A stretch of 57,179 nt of DNA from positions 1 through 57,179 of the forward strand of contig JADHME010000003.1 in NCBI GenBank assembly GCA_016780245.1, given 5' to 3'. The notes under the pieces were generated by a model. The model worked only from the letters and a program-made list of their open reading frames with translations, did no database searches and had not been told where the DNA came from. Of the stretch, positions 56,172-57,179 are shown piece by piece (the stretch's first letter is position 1; the number at the start of each line of letters is the position of its first letter). Position numbers and translations under genes: made by a program. This stretch comes from Flavobacteriaceae bacterium. Lineage in GTDB: Bacteria; Bacteroidota; Bacteroidia; Flavobacteriales; Flavobacteriaceae.

Positions 56172-56390
56172 ATAAATATAAGTGAAAAAAAAACATAAAA
56201 AAATTTACTTAGTTTCAAAATTATATATAATCCAACATCTAAGTACTGAAAATAAATATTAATTAATTAATGAATAATAAATTAATATGCGTTATATTAG
56301 TTCCTAATGGCTAAAAATGAGTCATTTGATTGTTTATTAAGTACTTACAAAATCATTAAAAGAGAAAATGATATGGAGAGGAATCAAAAA
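56172..56390 (+). promoter_or_regulatory. Upstream region of the Ig-repeat protein gene
   Basis: About 220 very AT-rich bases. AAGTACT occurs at 56241-56247 and again at 56339-56345, a repeat of a near-palindrome that could be chance or an operator. TATATT at 56293-56298 is a possible -10 with no good -35. AGAGGA (56377-56382) is a good ribosome site for the ATG at 56391. An in-frame ATG at 56307 would give a 28-residue extension instead. Confidence 0.3.
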
Positions 56391-57179
56391 ATGAAATTAC
56401 AAAATACTAAACTTCTGGCACTTGCTATTATATTTATCAGTTCGATATCGCTTGATGCTTTTGCAGACAAAAATGTGTTATCAGCAGAGGAAATTGCAGT
56501 AATAGAAAATAGGATTGATGCAATGAGTGTTTCTGAATTAAATACTCAAAGAGAATCATTAATGGCAGAAGCAGCCTACCTTCAGGTAGAACAAGGTGCA
56601 TCACAAAGCCCTACAAGAAGCAGAGCTATTTCATCAAGACTTAGTCAAATCACAGCTGAACTTTCTATCATACAGAAAGCTTTAATTGGACTAGGCTCTA
56701 TTGCTGTTCTAAACAGTCTTAGTGATGATGGTTATGATGACAATGTTCCTCCTGTTATCACCCTCACTGGTAACGCTACAGTAACAGTTGAATTAGGAAC
56801 CTCTTATACTGATGCTGGCGCTACTGCTAATGATGCATTTCATGGATCAACACCCGTTACCTCTTCCGGCAGTGTTAACACGAATGCTGTTGGCTCATAT
56901 CAAATAACTTATACTGCCACTGATAATGATGGTAATACTGCTACAGAATCAAGAACTGTAAACGTTGTAGATACTACGGATCCTATTGTCACTGTAACTG
57001 GTTCAGCTACAGTAACTCATGAATTAGGTGATACCTATACAGATGCTGGAGCAACAGCTACTGATGCTTCTGGAGATGTTACTGTTGTAACTACAGGTAC
57101 TGTAGACACCACAACTGTTGGTGATTATACAATTACTTATACATCTACTGATGCTTCTGGAAATGCTGGAACAGCAACT
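56391..57179 (+). CDS. Secreted protein with tandem Ig-like (DUF5011-type) repeats, 3' end outside window
   Basis: 263 codons are visible and the frame is still open at the window edge. The start is chosen at 56391 for its ribosome site; in-frame ATGs at 56373 and 56307 are alternatives. Residues 1-23 form a signal peptide (LLALAIIFISSISLDAFA). An acidic, helical region with EEIAVIENRIDAM and SRLSQITAELSIIQKAL follows to about residue 115. From residue 120 there are repeats of about 78 residues, each with ITLTGNATVTVELG- and SYTDAGATA-like segments, ending in YTATDNDGN. This is the bacterial surface Ig-like fold seen in adhesins and other large exported proteins. Function beyond that is unknown. 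Confidence 0.85.
   Translation, partial: MKLQNTKLLALAIIFISSISLDAFADKNVLSAEEIAVIENRIDAMSVSELNTQRESLMAEAAYLQVEQGASQSPTRSRAISSRLSQITAELSIIQKALIGLGSIAVLNSLSDDGYDDNVPPVITLTGNATVTVELGTSYTDAGATANDAFHGSTPVTSSGSVNTNAVGSYQITYTATDNDGNTATESRTVNVVDTTDPIVTVTGSATVTHELGDTYTDAGATATDASGDVTVVTTGTVDTTTVGDYTITYTSTDASGNAGTAT
56748..57179 (+). repeat. Tandem 234-base coding repeats in the Ig-like protein
   Basis: Repeat 1 begins at 56748 (PPVITLTG) and repeat 2 at 56982 (PIVTVTG), giving a 234-base, 78-codon period. Both contain the TYTDAGATA-type and GNxAT-type segments. Repeat 2 runs off the edge, so the copy number is unknown. Confidence 0.8.

Noticed and set aside
56748-57179. A CRISPR or satellite-type repeat array
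   Set aside because: The repeats are coding, 234 bases long, in frame, and match Ig-like protein domains.

Overview
The window is a very AT-rich, tightly packed stretch of chromosome dominated by one surface-glycan locus (about 48 kb). It is followed by a block of translation genes and then a second, smaller group of envelope genes. Gaps between genes are mostly 0-25 bases, and TAATG, ATGA or similar stop/start overlaps are common. The outer-membrane export proteins (a Wza-type channel and a YjbH-type barrel), a Wzz-type chain-length regulator and the infC-rpmI-rplT-pheS-pheT order point to a Gram-negative, probably gammaproteobacterial organism. Base composition, gene packing and the reduced phenylalanyl-tRNA synthetase suggest a genome-streamlined, perhaps marine, lineage. 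I cannot assign a species from the sequence alone.

Layout. 1-428: the 3' end of a UDP-glucose dehydrogenase gene and a tRNA-Leu(UAA), 12 bases upstream of the next gene. 441-16772: a nonulosonic-acid (pseudaminic-acid type) pathway with pseB, pseC, pseG, a pseH-like gene, pseF and pseI. It also holds a second, SAF-less NeuB homologue, a nucleotidyltransferase-cupin fusion, an aldo/keto reductase, a Gfo/Idh oxidoreductase and a second DegT aminotransferase. Two PP-loop sugar amidotransferases share one HisH/HisF pair, and two putative transferases close the block. 16824-17507 (minus strand): an FkbM methyltransferase. 17698-30524: wzz, dTDP-rhamnose genes (rmlDBAC), a UDP-glucuronate 4-epimerase, an ABC flippase candidate, an asparagine-synthetase-type amidotransferase, two GT2 glycosyltransferases and an EpsG/Wzy-like polymerase. 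30592-36156: a CDP-sugar cassette (rfbF, rfbG, 3,5-epimerase, C-methyltransferase, ketoreductase) predicted to make a C-methyl-branched 6-deoxyhexose, plus a glycosyltransferase. 36153-38780: GNAT, polysaccharide deacetylase and a minus-strand DUF616-type glycosyltransferase. 38856-42094: a compact acyl module (acyl carrier protein, divergent phosphopantetheinyl transferase, FabG-like reductase, methyltransferase, KAS III). 42106-47768: two nucleotide-sugar dehydrogenases, a GT4, an epimerase and the initiating phosphoglycosyl transferase. 47768-48367: a PdxH-like gene. 48526-52267: infC (AUA start), rpmI, rplT, pheS, pheT. 52342-56125: wza-like and yjbH-like. 56391-end: the start of a secreted protein with tandem Ig-like repeats, cut by the window edge.

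How it fits together. The locus appears to make several activated sugars: a CMP-nonulosonate with possible amidino groups, dTDP-L-rhamnose, UDP-galacturonate (possibly amidated), a CDP-branched deoxysugar and further UDP-uronates. It builds them into a lipid-linked repeat unit, flips the unit (an ABC protein is the only candidate flippase here), polymerises it with an EpsG/Wzy-like protein and controls length with Wzz. Two parts look least explained by known pathways. One is the acyl module with its own carrier-protein-activating enzyme, which could supply a 3-hydroxyacyl decoration. The other is the expanded nonulosonate pathway with duplicated NeuB, aminotransferase, nucleotidyltransferase and amidotransferase functions. 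Outside the glycan locus, the most striking observation is that PheS lacks its N-terminal coiled-coil arm and PheT lacks its EMAP/OB-type tRNA-binding domain.
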